Assembly (NCBI RefSeq): GCF_964204865.1
Contig: NC_135258.1
Location: 21,045,083-21,109,082, forward strand
DNA length: 64,000 nt
Origin: Styela clava
Lineage: Eukaryota; Chordata; Ascidiacea; Stolidobranchia; Styelidae
Direction of reading: 5' to 3'
The translations under genes and the position numbers were made by a program. Below, in pieces: positions 1-11,900 of this stretch (positions are counted from its first letter, which is position 1; every line of letters begins with the position of its first letter). The notes below the pieces were generated by a model that saw only the letters and a list, made by a program, of their open reading frames with translations, was not told where the DNA came from and ran no database searches.

Positions 1-122
1 ATATTGATACCAATATACAATGCTATAAGGTGAAACTGAAGATGAAAACAAAACTGTTTTAGCAGGAAAATGTTTAGAATACAGAATGAAATGAAATTCA
101 GATTATGGGAATGACGAGAAAA

Positions 123-128
123 TTTATT
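123..128 (-). promoter_or_regulatory. Probable polyadenylation signal of transporter paralogue 1
   Basis: AATAAA on the minus strand about 60 bases beyond the stop codon of the first transporter gene. Position and motif fit a cleavage and polyadenylation signal; transcript ends are not visible in DNA. Confidence 0.4.
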
Positions 129-187
129 TCTATATCCAATAAAAAAATCACATCTATTTTATAAAAAGCTGCAAATATCAAGTTTTG

Positions 188-1693
188 TTAAAGATCATGG
201 GAATCAACTTCATTACTATCAGACTGGTGTAATGATTTACTACGTACTTCCCTACGCAGTAAGATTTGTGCTAAAGCAAAGAAGAATGAACTTATAAGAT
301 AAAATCCAGGATAAACCAAAGTTAACGCTTGGCGAGATCCCATATTATCTTTAAGTTTAGGAACACCAAGTAATACCAGACCAGCAATATTATTTATAAC
401 AAAAAAGAAAGTTGCCAAACAAGTTGATCTTACTTCGGTTGGTAGAAGCTCAACCAAAACTGCAAATATAATCCCAAACCACATTTCTGCAAATAAATAT
501 GCAGCAATGAGAGAGAAAAAACAAAAAGGAGGGGTAAGATACAGTACACCAAACGCGAGAGGGGAAGCTAGAGCCTGACTAATGGCAAGTACCCACATTC
601 GGGTATGAACACCATGTTTCACCACGATTAAATCAGAAATGAGTCCACCAGAAGCTATTCCTATAGAACCCCCAACAATGGACGATATTGTCATCCATAA
701 TCCAAGTTTAGTAGTTGGGTAATATTCACTAAAATATAATTGGGCATTATATGCAAAACAATAACTTGCAGAATGACGAATACAAGCTGCAATAAGTAGT
801 ACCATAAGAGAAGGCTTGGTAGCATATAACTTGATCGCCGTTGTAACTTTTGAAAATAAAAGAAAAACCTTATTTGGTTTTTTCTTTAAACTTCCTTTTA
901 TTTCTTCTTTTTGCAATTCTTGCTTCTCATCAGTCACAGTGATATTTTTTCGAGTAGGTTCTTTCAAACTTAGCAAAATCAAAAATGCCAGGAAAAAGCC
1001 TGGTATTCCTGCAATATAATAAGCCCATCTCCAACCTTGGTCATTTATATTAGCTTCCGTTACTATATTTCCTACAGCAAATGCACAACCGAAACCAAAA
1101 TAGATTCCCCAGTTGAAGACACTCATTCCAAGACCCCTTGAGGTTTTTCCAAAAATATCAGCGATTATACTTGCACTCAGTGGGGAAAACCCGGCTTCTG
1201 CTGCACCAAATCCAATCCTAAGCACAGCTAATTGCCAATATTGAGTTGAGAATCCAGTTACCAAAGTCATCAGAGAACAGACCAGAACACAGATAAAAAG
1301 TATTCTGACTCTGTTATAACTATCACCAAGTACACCAAGAATAATGCCCATGATCGTGAAGATTGCAACAAAAAATGGCCCTGCTAAGAGTTGATATTCA
1401 ACACCATCACCTTTATAATCCCATTTACACACAAAACTTCCGTTAAGTGTTACATTAGAACATTGTTCTTCAGGAAAATTATCATCAGAAGAGCTTTTGC
1501 ACATTTCATGAACTTCATTATGTGTTTCCTCATTAGGCATGCATCCTTGGTCACCAAAATGAATATCCTGGGCCATTGGTTTTGAAGTAACACCAAGTAA
1601 AAAATGACCCAACTCTCCGACTGCATAGCAAAGCATCAATGCAAGACTGCAATACCACGTGTAAAAAAATTCTCCACGAAATTTATGAGGCAT
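188..1693 (-). CDS. Spinster-like major facilitator transporter, paralogue 1 (single exon)
   Basis: A 501-residue multi-pass membrane protein in one uninterrupted reading frame. Hydrophobic segments begin near residue 15 and continue from about 103 onward in major-facilitator style. Family-like elements are the motif-A region after helix 2 (GVLGDSYNRVR, about residues 120-130), GAAEAGFSPLSASIIADIFG, and GWRWAYYIAGIPG. The loop between the first two helices (about 45-100) is unusually long, Cys-rich and has NVT and NGS glycosylation sites, so it is probably extracellular or lumenal. Spinster (SPNS/SLC63) proteins move lysophospholipids or sphingosine-1-phosphate, but the substrate here is unknown. 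The motif-A arginine of the neighbouring paralogue is serine here (S125). The gene lies 3' of a tandem paralogue in the same orientation and has no intron. Other MFS subfamilies (organic anion or hexuronate type) are possible. Confidence 0.85.
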   Translation of the reverse strand: MPHKFRGEFFYTWYCSLALMLCYAVGELGHFLLGVTSKPMAQDIHFGDQGCMPNEETHNEVHEMCKSSSDDNFPEEQCSNVTLNGSFVCKWDYKGDGVEYQLLAGPFFVAIFTIMGIILGVLGDSYNRVRILFICVLVCSLMTLVTGFSTQYWQLAVLRIGFGAAEAGFSPLSASIIADIFGKTSRGLGMSVFNWGIYFGFGCAFAVGNIVTEANINDQGWRWAYYIAGIPGFFLAFLILLSLKEPTRKNITVTDEKQELQKEEIKGSLKKKPNKVFLLFSKVTTAIKLYATKPSLMVLLIAACIRHSASYCFAYNAQLYFSEYYPTTKLGLWMTISSIVGGSIGIASGGLISDLIVVKHGVHTRMWVLAISQALASPLAFGVLYLTPPFCFFSLIAAYLFAEMWFGIIFAVLVELLPTEVRSTCLATFFFVINNIAGLVLLGVPKLKDNMGSRQALTLVYPGFYLISSFFFALAQILLRREVRSKSLHQSDSNEVDSHDL

Positions 1694-2392
1694 TTTTAGT
1701 TTGAAGTTAAATAAAGCACACAGTGGACCTGCACATAAAATACAATAAACATACTCTGTGAAAGTTTAAATAAAAACATGGAAGACAAAAAAAAAGATAT
1801 CTTAAAGGTAAAAGAAATTGATTACACAAAGGCAGCTTTGGAATAAAGTCAAAAATTGGCATATAAGGCAAGGTTCTAGGTAAAATTAATTAGGCCCTGA
1901 ATGACAAACTGAATTATGAACTTAATTTTGGTTCAATTGAAGCTTTTATGAGCACAGTCACAGTAATTAAAATTTTATGAATGTAACCAAATCATATACA
2001 AGATCAAGTATTTCAGTAAATTATTATACCATATATTTACCCATAAGTAGACAATTTAAACATATTAATATAAGTACCGTAACACTGAATCTACACATGA
2101 ACAAAAAAATGTATATCAAATTGTATAGGATATGCATTGCTAGTCGCAGAATATGTAATTGAAAATATTAGTATTAAAAAAATTTCAACATGATATAAAA
2201 ACAATATACTGATACAATGAATGGCAATAATTCAATATAACAAACAGTAGAAACTTCAACTTTTAGATTCTAAAATCAGACACGAAGCTTGTTATGTATT
2301 AGCAAATACTCAAGTTAATTAAGCAATATAAAATTTGAATTATGCAAAATACAACACATACTAGTTACAATATAATATATAATATATTAACA
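1694..2392. other. Intergenic spacer between the tandem transporters
   Basis: About 700 AT-rich bases separating the stop of the upstream paralogue (2393) from the start of the downstream one (1693). It must hold the 3' UTR of one gene and the promoter and 5' UTR of the other, unless they are co-transcribed. No further gene, repeat or clear promoter motif was seen. Confidence 0.5.
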
Positions 2393-3820
2393 TCAATTTT
2401 GATGCTCTCTTCGAAGCAAGAGCTGAGAAATAAAAAACAACAAAGAACTTATAAGATAAAACCCTGGATAAACCAGCGTTAAAGCTTCCCGAGAACCCAT
2501 ATTATTTTTGAGATCAGGCACACTGAGCAAAACAAGGCTGGCAACATTGCTGACAACAAAAAAGAAAGTTGCCAAACATGTTGACCTTATGTGAGTAGGT
2601 AACAATTCAACAAGAACTGCAAATAGAATCCCAAACCACATTTCTGCAAATAAATAAGCTCCAATAAGCGAAAAAAAGCAAAAAGGTGGATCAAGGTAAA
2701 GAACACCAAATGCGAATGGTGAAGCAATTAACTGACTTGTTGCCAATACCCACATGCGAGTATTGGCCCCATATTTTGATACAACCAAATCAGATATGAA
2801 ACCACCCAAAGCAATTCCTACTGTTCCTCCGATGATGGGTGACAATGTCATCCACAAGCCAAGATTAGTTTGGGGATAAAATTCTGTGAAATACAATTGA
2901 GCATTATATGCAAAACAAAAGCTTGCAGAATGACGAACACATGCAGCTACAAGTAGTAGTAAAAATGATGGCATAGTGATATATACTTTGATCACATTCA
3001 GAATCTTTTTGATACCTGAATCAGATTCCAGAGACTGGTCTCCCATGGATTCTGATAAGATGGGTTCATATTCTTCATTTGTATAGTTTATATTTACATT
3101 TTTTCTATTCGGCTCTCGCAATGATATTAAAATTACTAATGATATGAAAAAACCAGGTATTCCCGATATATAGTAAGCCCATCTCCATCCTTGATTGTTT
3201 ATATTTGCTTTTGTTACCAAATTACCCACTGCAAATGCAGAACCAAATCCAAAATAAATTCCCCAATTGTAGATACTCATTCCTAGACCTCGTGAAGCCT
3301 TTCCAAAAATATCAGCAATTATACTTGCACTCAATGGAGAAAATCCTGCCTCAGCAGCACCAAATACCAATCTTAGTACAGCCAATTGCCAATATTCCTT
3401 TGCAAAGCCTGTCATCAGAGTCATTGTAGAACAAATAAGGACACATATGAAGAGTATTCGGATTCTGTTGTATCTGTCACCAAGAACACCTAATACAATG
3501 CCCATGATAGTGAAGATCGCAACAAAAATTGGACCAGCTAGAAGTTGATAATCTACACCATCGCCTTTGTAATCCCAGATGCAAACTTGTGTTCCGTTAA
3601 CCGTGGCATTACTGCAAAGTATCTCATTTCCCTGCATATTGCTGCAAAGGCCCGAAGATTTGGAGTTGTTGGCGGGCATGCATCCCATCTCACCAAAATG
3701 TATCTCCTCTGCCATTGGTTTGGAGATAACACCCAATAAATAATGGCTTAGTTCACCAATGGCATAAGAAAACATCAGAACAAGAGTAGGGTGGTGTAGC
3801 CAGTCTGCGGACGATTTCAT
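2393..3820 (-). CDS. Spinster-like major facilitator transporter, paralogue 2 (single exon)
   Basis: A 475-residue multi-pass membrane transporter, clearly a tandem paralogue of the gene at 188-1693. The two share long identical blocks around LLAGP, ADIFGK and RGLGMS and near the C-terminus (STCLATFFFV). Motif A is canonical here (GVLGDRYNRIR, D115-R116). The first large loop (about 40-95) again has several cysteines and NAT and NGT sequons. The central cytoplasmic loop (about 235-275) is acidic and unlike that of the paralogue, where it is lysine-rich, so regulation or partners may differ. There is no intron, and the start is the first methionine of the frame. A spinster-type lipid exporter is the best guess; the substrate cannot be read from sequence. 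Confidence 0.86.
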   Translation of the reverse strand: MKSSADWLHHPTLVLMFSYAIGELSHYLLGVISKPMAEEIHFGEMGCMPANNSKSSGLCSNMQGNEILCSNATVNGTQVCIWDYKGDGVDYQLLAGPIFVAIFTIMGIVLGVLGDRYNRIRILFICVLICSTMTLMTGFAKEYWQLAVLRLVFGAAEAGFSPLSASIIADIFGKASRGLGMSIYNWGIYFGFGSAFAVGNLVTKANINNQGWRWAYYISGIPGFFISLVILISLREPNRKNVNINYTNEEYEPILSESMGDQSLESDSGIKKILNVIKVYITMPSFLLLLVAACVRHSASFCFAYNAQLYFTEFYPQTNLGLWMTLSPIIGGTVGIALGGFISDLVVSKYGANTRMWVLATSQLIASPFAFGVLYLDPPFCFFSLIGAYLFAEMWFGILFAVLVELLPTHIRSTCLATFFFVVSNVASLVLLSVPDLKNNMGSREALTLVYPGFYLISSLLFFISQLLLRREHQN

Positions 3821-5956
3821 TCAAACCGCTATAAAACAAAAACCAATATTTCTAACCCGTTAATCTTTTCACCGTAGGTGCTTTGGCATTTATTCTACAC
3901 GCTGAACTTCGAATTAACTTTCTACGACCAGGGGTTAAAGCTATACAAACCACCAAAGTACGACACTCTGAAGACGTATTTGCGACCGAACGACCAGTGT
4001 GCGACCACGAATTTCAAGCCTTGAACATCGTTTCTGCTGCGTCGAGACTAGGGCATACGCAGCCATGCGTGAAAAAATGGGCTTCTAATTGCATTTCTGA
4101 CCGTCATATATTTTAAGAACACGATTATTTCAAACAATATTCTTCAAATTATAAACAAACACCGCATCACAGCAATTAAACAGACAAAAACACGGTGGTG
4201 GCAAATTAGTTGATAAAGATATTATTGACGTATTGGAAATGCGCACCCCCCTACTCCCCCTCCTTTGAAGGTAGAGACGCGAAACTTTAAAGATGGTTAA
4301 AAGAAACACAACTCTACCCACTTGCCAAGTTTCATCTCTTTATCTCTTATATTTGTATGGATTTTCAACCTTTTTTGAAGGAACAATGGGTAGTTGGCGA
4401 CATGGTAAAATGGTCCGTTTTTTTTCTTCGGTCAGGTTTTCGGTCGTAACTTTTTTATTTGTGGCCGCATTTTAGTGTAATTTCGTAGAGCTACGAGGGA
4501 TAAGTGGATGATAACGTGTGAGAAATATCGGCGCGGTTCGTTAATTTTTTCGGCATTAATTCAATCGATGAAGGTGATGGTCGCAGATAGGTCATGGCCG
4601 CAAAGTGGGTAAGCCACCCTACAGTACCATGTGTAAGATGACTCCCCATGAAACAAAAGGGCCATTATGCTACCTCTGTATAAGATAAATAGGTAATAAA
4701 TTACTACAAAAAGGGGATAAAAGACATCAGCTCACATTCTGACATTAAAAAAGTTAATCACAGTAACATGTAACTTTTTCACAATTGTTTTTGATAGAGT
4801 TGTATTGAAACATTTTATTTTGGGCTCATATTATATAACAGCATATTGAAAAAATTCATCCTGACTTTTTGTGTGACGAGACTCGAAAAAAATATACTCA
4901 AGACACATTTTACTGTTCCTAATATATTCAATAGTTGTTTTTCTCAAATGAACCCACACTTGCCTTGACTTCAATTTTCTCAAATTTTTAAAACAAGCTA
5001 ACAAATCATCAACGATTCTTGAGAATATCACCACCTCTGAAATTGAGATGGTTATCATTTATCAACTCGTTCACAACTGGTAAAGCAGAGGGCCATACAT
5101 TCCAGTTTACTTGATTAATTCATAATTATAAGTATCTTTAGTCCAACATTATGCAAACTTTTTACACATTTACGACCCTGGGACTTCTTCTCAGGAACAT
5201 AATAGTTGCCAAAGTGGTACTAGTCTGCTAGTGTACAAATCATATCCGAGAAAAGTTGAGGTACTGACCAAAGTCCAAAAGATCCCATTATTTATACCAC
5301 CTACTGTACTAATAAGTATGCATTCTACCTGATTCTGTGCTTGAAAGAAAAAGAGGAGCGAGTGAACCACACATGATTAATTCACCAATTTTAATTACGG
5401 CATCGCGTGCCTGTATACCTCATCATATCCAAATAAATTCACCTTCACGAATCTCACTATCACGTCCATAAACGTCGTATTAGCACTCAAACATCTGGCC
5501 TTGCCCACGCTTACTTAACTGCCGAGTTACACTATTTGCATCCATGTGCGTTAGCGCCAGAGTTTATTTACACCCAATGATATAGATATTGCATCGCATA
5601 AAATGTAAGCCGGCTCTAGTCTTTTTTTGTGCCTAATAAATTTCAATTTTTAGTTTTAGTCATGCTCGCCATGCTTCTCATTGCAAAAAAATATGAATCC
5701 CACGTTTACCTCTGTTGAGAAAATTTTCCCGAAACCGCAATTTCTGGCGCCCAATGAGATTCTACTATAATTCGATTAATGGAAGGGTTCGGTTAATAAT
5801 CCGGCAAATAAGGGGCCTTTTGGGGCCCAACCTTGTTTTCAGACATAAGTTTTTTTCATTTGTGATTATTCATCTTGTGATTATTCATCATTTCTACATG
5901 GGTGTGGAGAATTTTTTTTTATGGCTTGATATTTGTATTAGTGTATTTCGTCAAAT

Positions 5957-6039
5957 CTAATGGCGCACAACCTGAACCATAACCTTGTACACATACTATA
6001 TTCAGGTTGTGTGCCATCTTGGTGCACATACTACGGGGG
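5957..6039. mobile_element. Foldback MITE fragment (GATGGCGCACAACCTGAAC family)
   Basis: A short inverted-repeat element. The left arm has GGCGCACAACCTGAAC and the right arm its complement (TTCAGGTTGTGTGCCATC), ending with the family terminus GTGCACATACTACGG. It is flanked by CGTCAAAT (5949-5956) and CATCAAAT (6040-6047), a near-perfect 8-bp target duplication. The left end looks shortened. Related copies lie at 63786-63898, 47435-47666, 33420-33650 and 23240-23300. No coding capacity; mobilised in trans if at all. Confidence 0.6.
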
Positions 6040-6269
6040 CATCAAATGTACTAGGCAATAAAATCAATAACTTTTAGGTATTTGTTGAAAAAATTCGTAC
6101 CGAAAATATTTTCTGACGACCCAGCTTTGGGTCCCGACCCCCAGATAGGGAAACACTGTTGAAACATAAGCGTAAAATAAGAAGTACTATTTCAAAATAC
6201 CCGCTATTGTTGCAATTAACAATACAAGCCTGCTAATGCAGTCGGCAGTGGTTCAAGTGGATTGCGCAC

Positions 6270-6320
6270 TTTTAGTTTATGACAGGGTCCCCTTTTTAGA
6301 AACCCTGTCATAAACTAAAA
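6270..6320. repeat. Perfect 19-bp hairpin
   Basis: The arms TTTTAGTTTATGACAGGGT (6270-6288) and its exact complement (6302-6320) are separated by a 13-base loop. It could be the remnant of a foldback element or a structured-RNA stem. No flanking target duplication or gene context identifies it. Confidence 0.6.
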
Positions 6321-8974
6321 GAGGCGACCATGCTTCTCTTGTCTGTTTTCATGCTGTCCCTCGAATTCAGCTACAACAAAAAATTCACGAAAACGGGTTT
6401 CAGATTTTATGATTTCATTAATATTCTGGACAATGAATGATATACGGGTGGTAAAATGCCAAGTTATTTCAACAACATGATCGTGTTTTACAAATTACAA
6501 TCAATATTCTGTATGTAACTTTGTTTGTCAGAGCCCCAAGAGATCTAACTACAAATATCAAAAAAGTGAGGCCAAAAAAGTTACACTACAACATAGTCAA
6601 ATGTGCTGTATATACGATAGATAACAGGTTTACCAAATAGCATTACATGAAATGGTAAAATGAAGATCTATTCAGCATTATCTATTTAGGACTTGGTGGT
6701 ATGCATCTGTTGATGATTTTATGTGTTTGTTTCGGAAGTTTAATGACAGAATCAATTGTGGTTGTTGGCGATGTTTCAAAAAAAGGTTGAATGGAAAAAA
6801 GTTTTCACAAAATGTCAAGGTTTGAGAGTAGTAGAGAAGTAGAAAAAATACTCCCATGTTTCCTTCATTTGATAACCACGCCACAGAACTTCGATGAATA
6901 TATATACGCACCAATTGCGAGAGGCAGAAATGCCAAGATGGGATGTCATCGCATTGCAAACCAATATTAGCGATTCTTAGATCTATCTATATCTGTTCCA
7001 GTAGTTGAAATAACAATGTTCACTTCAAGGAATTGTTCCCAGGCAAATATTTTATTCCCCACACTCAAAAACATTGTATACACGTCATTGATATTAATTA
7101 TACATTCTTGTCAAATCTGCGTGCCGCTATTGGCTCTTTCATAGGTATTGGATCCGTATTACCAAAAAATGATTTTGGCCATCTCTGTTCTACATTACTC
7201 AACGAATTTGACTGGCAATACACGTCTCGTGTAGCTACCTTAATAAAAAATTAAACCTAGTGTCAATATGTTATTCCAATATATTCCCTCCAAGGAGGAG
7301 ACTATTCCAATGGTGATGTGGATCTTGTAACCATTCGTACCGTATTCGGTATTTCTTAGTAATTTTGTCATTTTTTCAAAAATTGCTGGCAAATTTTTTT
7401 CCTGAATTAGTCTTGTTCATTTCTTTAGGAGCAGGTCTTGCAGAATAACTTGCAAACTATTGATACTATATTTTATCTTATTTCTTAATAAAAGCTTTTC
7501 AAACATTTGTTTCCACTAAAGCATATATTATTAATCACCAAAACTAGTAATATTTTTTATTTATTATAGAAATAGTAAATAGTCAGCTATAAAACTAGTA
7601 TGCAAAACAGAAATTAATAGGTAGAAAACAAACAGATAGCCATAACAATTTAATGCTATATGGAAATATTTTGAATAAAATAACAGCTGAAAAATCCAAA
7701 AATGAGTTAGGTAAAAAAACAAATGTTTGTTCGATAAATCAATATTACATCATTCAAGAGTGAGACTGGACGAGAAATTATTAAATTATTCCTTCATAAC
7801 CATGACACATATGGAATGTTATTCTTTGAAGGTGAATAAAAATCTCAAAAATGGATGATAGCATATAACCATATCAGACACATATAATAAAACACAGCTA
7901 AAATATAATGCATAATTTATCTAAACTATGATATAATAGAGCTTAATATGGATAGGAGGTACAAAAATATAAAATAGATCTTTTTTCAAACATACTAAAT
8001 ATACTACCGGTAACTGATTCAAGAGGGTTGCTGCATACTAACACAATTATATTTCTCTTGAATCACTTAGGACAGTCATCTCCACTCTTGCTACAGCATC
8101 CTTGCATTATATGCATACGGATTCACCGGCGCAAAAGCATAGAAGACAGAGAAGTAGTTAGTCTCGTAGAAACCCAATCGATACTAAATATAGATATAAA
8201 TCTTCAAAATACATAGATATAAACAGGTAACACAGTAGGTAATTGGTTCATGACTACATGCAATAAACGAAATCAGTGTTTTGCAAATGTATGGCCTTTC
8301 ATTCAAGATAAGCTATAGTTTTTTTTTTTTGGAAATAAAATCTCTAGGTATTGTATCCCAGATTTCATATGCCAAAAATTTGCTGACACCAATTTTTAAA
8401 ACTTGAAAACTGCTGATATTACCAATACCAATATTTTTGAAATATGTCTCGGGATATATCAATCACATCTTTCATCAACACTCAAAACTCCAACATGATA
8501 ATTTATTGCAAGGGCAGTTAAATCGAAATTTGATACATAGCATATCAAAACATCATCAGTCAAAAGCAATAAAGATTTGTAAACCACTGAGCAAACATAT
8601 GAAAACTAGGTAATTTGATTAGCATAGGTAAAACAAAATATGAAAAAAGGTAGCTACGCATATATAGGCATTGAAAGGAGGTAAAAAATATGTTGCAAGC
8701 AAAGGGATATAAAATTATGCATACAAAATATAGAAAGCTTTTATACAGAATTATCAAAATTATCTAACACATGGAACCATATTCTTATATTAACATTTAT
8801 ATACTAAAATAATTTTATGACGGAGATAGTTTACAATACAATGGTATACGGTATTCAAAATTATGCAAGGGATACCAGCAAAATCATCATGCTTTTATGG
8901 AATGTTTTCCTTATTTACAAGGAAAGTGAGCATAGCTAATATTACCAGAAAGCATCGATTATGCATTTCTGTAT

Positions 8975-11900
8975 TTATATTACAATTTTTTTAATAACAT
9001 CTTCGAATTGTTCTTGTGGCATTTTTACAACCTCTTTGCGCATAAATTCCACTGCAGCACTTACATCAGGTGCGAAAATTTCAAACGAACGCAACTGTCG
9101 TAAAACTGTAACAAATGATTCAACCGTAATTTGGTTGTCAATTGGTGCATTGGATCTTTTCAAATCTTTTAGTCTAGGACTTGATCTTGAAGTAACATCA
9201 GGCGACATCCATCCCATACAACGAGCTGCAGATTCTTCAAGTCTCTTCATAACAGTCATGCAGGGTTTATCTTCAGACTCATGTGCCAACGTTAATTTTA
9301 GAAGTTGAGAGTACCTAAAAAATTTACTTGTGATATTATAACAGTTATTGAAAAAACATTAAAACACCAAATAGATTTGATCAATGATGAATTTAACAAT
9401 AATATTCCGTGAAAACAACTGCAATAGCAATTTTAGCCGATTATTGCGACCATATTTAAACAGAAAGTAGAGAAGAATCTACATTAAGAAATGACACTTC
9501 AGTAAAAAATGGATTTCAACAAAATGATAATATATAAGTGAGTGTTTCATCAGGAGATCCTAGAATAGACAGAACAACCTTCACGAATATTCAGATCACA
9601 TATAGCCCATTGCATGTTTTAAATAAATCATTCTGATACCAACTAAAATAACTAGTTCAACTAAAATACCGATGTTTAGTAGTCCACTAAACAAACCAAC
9701 TAAATTACTATTCAATCCATGTTAACCATAAAAAGTTAATTTAGAAACATTGTATAAGTTGGGGCCAAACCTGGTAAGTTAACATAATCTGTCCTCTACA
9801 CGCTGCATCAGTCTTGCTCGCTCCAGTGTTGATTAGCTAGCATAACAATATATTATCCAAGCTTGTATTTATAAATGATAGCCGAAACACTTTCTTAAAA
9901 TGTTGTATTAATAATAAATATTCCACTCATTTGCACTCATCTGCATTTAAATACTAAACTAAGTACTGTCCTGCTGATCAAATGACATCGATTATTTATA
10001 GCATATCCTCATGTAAATTTCAAACCTTATTGGTACAATCATATCTTCCCTATTCAAAAACTAAGATTGCATTGAGTTTTATATACTTGAACCTTCCATC
10101 TTAAATCTTCTCTGAAAAATCCTTCTTTGCTAAGTTTCTTGTGATAGAATTTTATGATAAAACAACAGAATGATGCTAATTAAGATATACTGTATTAATT
10201 TTGTTCTCTCGAATGAAGTTTATGAATTTGAGAAATATGTGACAATGCTTTAAATCAAGGGTGTGAAACCTTTAATACAGGAGGGACAGATACCAATAAC
10301 TGGGCGAAATCGTGAGCCACATCTTTATTTAGCATAAGCTTTCTAGTAGTTTCAAACACAAAAATTTTGGTTATTAATCTTATGACATGCATTGTTCGCT
10401 TCGCAAATACTCAGGTATTGGCTCTTCAATGCAAAGGGATTGGAATTACTTGCATGTACTAGATAGAAATAAATTTAAAACCTGTTTCATGAACTGCACA
10501 CCTTTCAAAATTAGCAATTCCCTGTGGGCCACACATTTTTTTCTCGTGGGCCGCATTTGGCCTGCTGGGCGCATGTTGAACACCCCTGCTTTAAATCATT
10601 ACTAAATCATTTATCTACGCATTTCAACAACCGAATTATTTCCAAAATTTTTTTTTGACTAACCATTCACATGTGGATGCACTAACTGCCGGAGAAGAGA
10701 GTCTGCTGCCATTTCTATCACCACTTCCGGCAGCAGCGACTGCAGACCTCATAACTTTTAAATTGCGATGCATGCCACGTTGACGAACATGAAATGCTTC
10801 AAATTTCTTTTCCATTCTTTCCCACTGGCTTCTGCAATTTAATTTATAAGTTTGAGCAAACAGTTGAATATTATTATAATTTATTTGGATGACTAGGTAA
10901 ACTAGTCTTCATATCCAGATGCAACATTAATGATCTAAATTTCTACAAGCTAATAGCAGGCATGTGATTTTTTATCACAAGAGAATTAAATCTGATATAC
11001 ATGGATTTTGTTAGCCAATGGTAAAAGAACATAGTCAAACAACATAGTGTTGGCAGGTAAAATGGAATTTGCACATTTGTAATAGAAATATTCAATCACA
11101 CAATTTGATAATACCATTATTCTGTTTTGAAAAATTCTTGTTGATGATACATAAAATTGCCTGAATATACGCCGCACCCACAATTTATTCAGGCAACATC
11201 CAACTAACCTTTGCAATTCTGTTAAATTTTGATGAAGTCTTAAAGCTTTTAAATTTGTCACTTCTTGAAATTGTTCTTTCATTTTGATCATTGTTTGTTC
11301 TCTGTTGGCACTTTGAAATTCTACTCCAATGTCTACAGATAACTTTGGCGGGGAACTTCTTGGTCGCTTCAACTTGTTGGTACTGTGAATTGCGGTTTGA
11401 GGCCGTGGCTGTTTCTGGAACGATTCTGATGCTTGGGAGACAGCACGTCTATAAAAAGTTTTAAATTTCTTAGAAGGTCAAAAGATTGAATAAATGAGTA
11501 TAAATTAATGTATCAAAATATGACATTACTTTATTCAAAATAGAAGGCATGCTAAAATATAGACAATTTTCACCTGTTTTGGAGGGTTGGGCCTGCTGTA
11601 TGCGGACGTATGTGCACAGTGGGTTTCTTGCTTGGTAAAGTCTGATCTTCTACCACGACACTCTTCTTTTTGTCATAGTTTTGTTGTACAGGTTTTGGAT
11701 AAGGTGTGAGAGCCCCTGCATTTTTTAAGAAGTAAACATGCTAGGCATAGAAATTTGTGTGAAATAATGAATTTCAAACTAAGATGTATAAAATTCCACT
11801 TTTTTCAATGCAAGGTGACACATTGTATGTTGCTATTTAAATATTATGTTAAATTTGCCGTAAATAAAGACAATGACCGCAATCTGGATGTTCATCTGTA

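Larger units (their letters stand above)
3821..8974. other. Intergenic region, no gene recognised
   Basis: About 5 kb of AT-rich DNA between the transporter pair and the 3' end of the CCDC60-like gene. The scattered open frames are short and lack family motifs or chained splice sites. It contains a foldback MITE (5957-6039), a perfect hairpin (6270-6320) and A/T-rich low-complexity patches. The part just above 3820 should hold the promoter of transporter paralogue 2, but no confident core motif was found. Confidence 0.5.

Noticed and set aside
4831..5058. 75-codon minus-strand open frame in the desert between transporters and the CCDC60-like gene.
   Set aside because: No domain, no flanking splice sites that chain, and composition like surrounding AT-rich DNA.
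10387..10605. 72-codon plus-strand open frame.
   Set aside because: It lies almost wholly within the hAT-like element at 10256-10588 and runs out through its target duplication.
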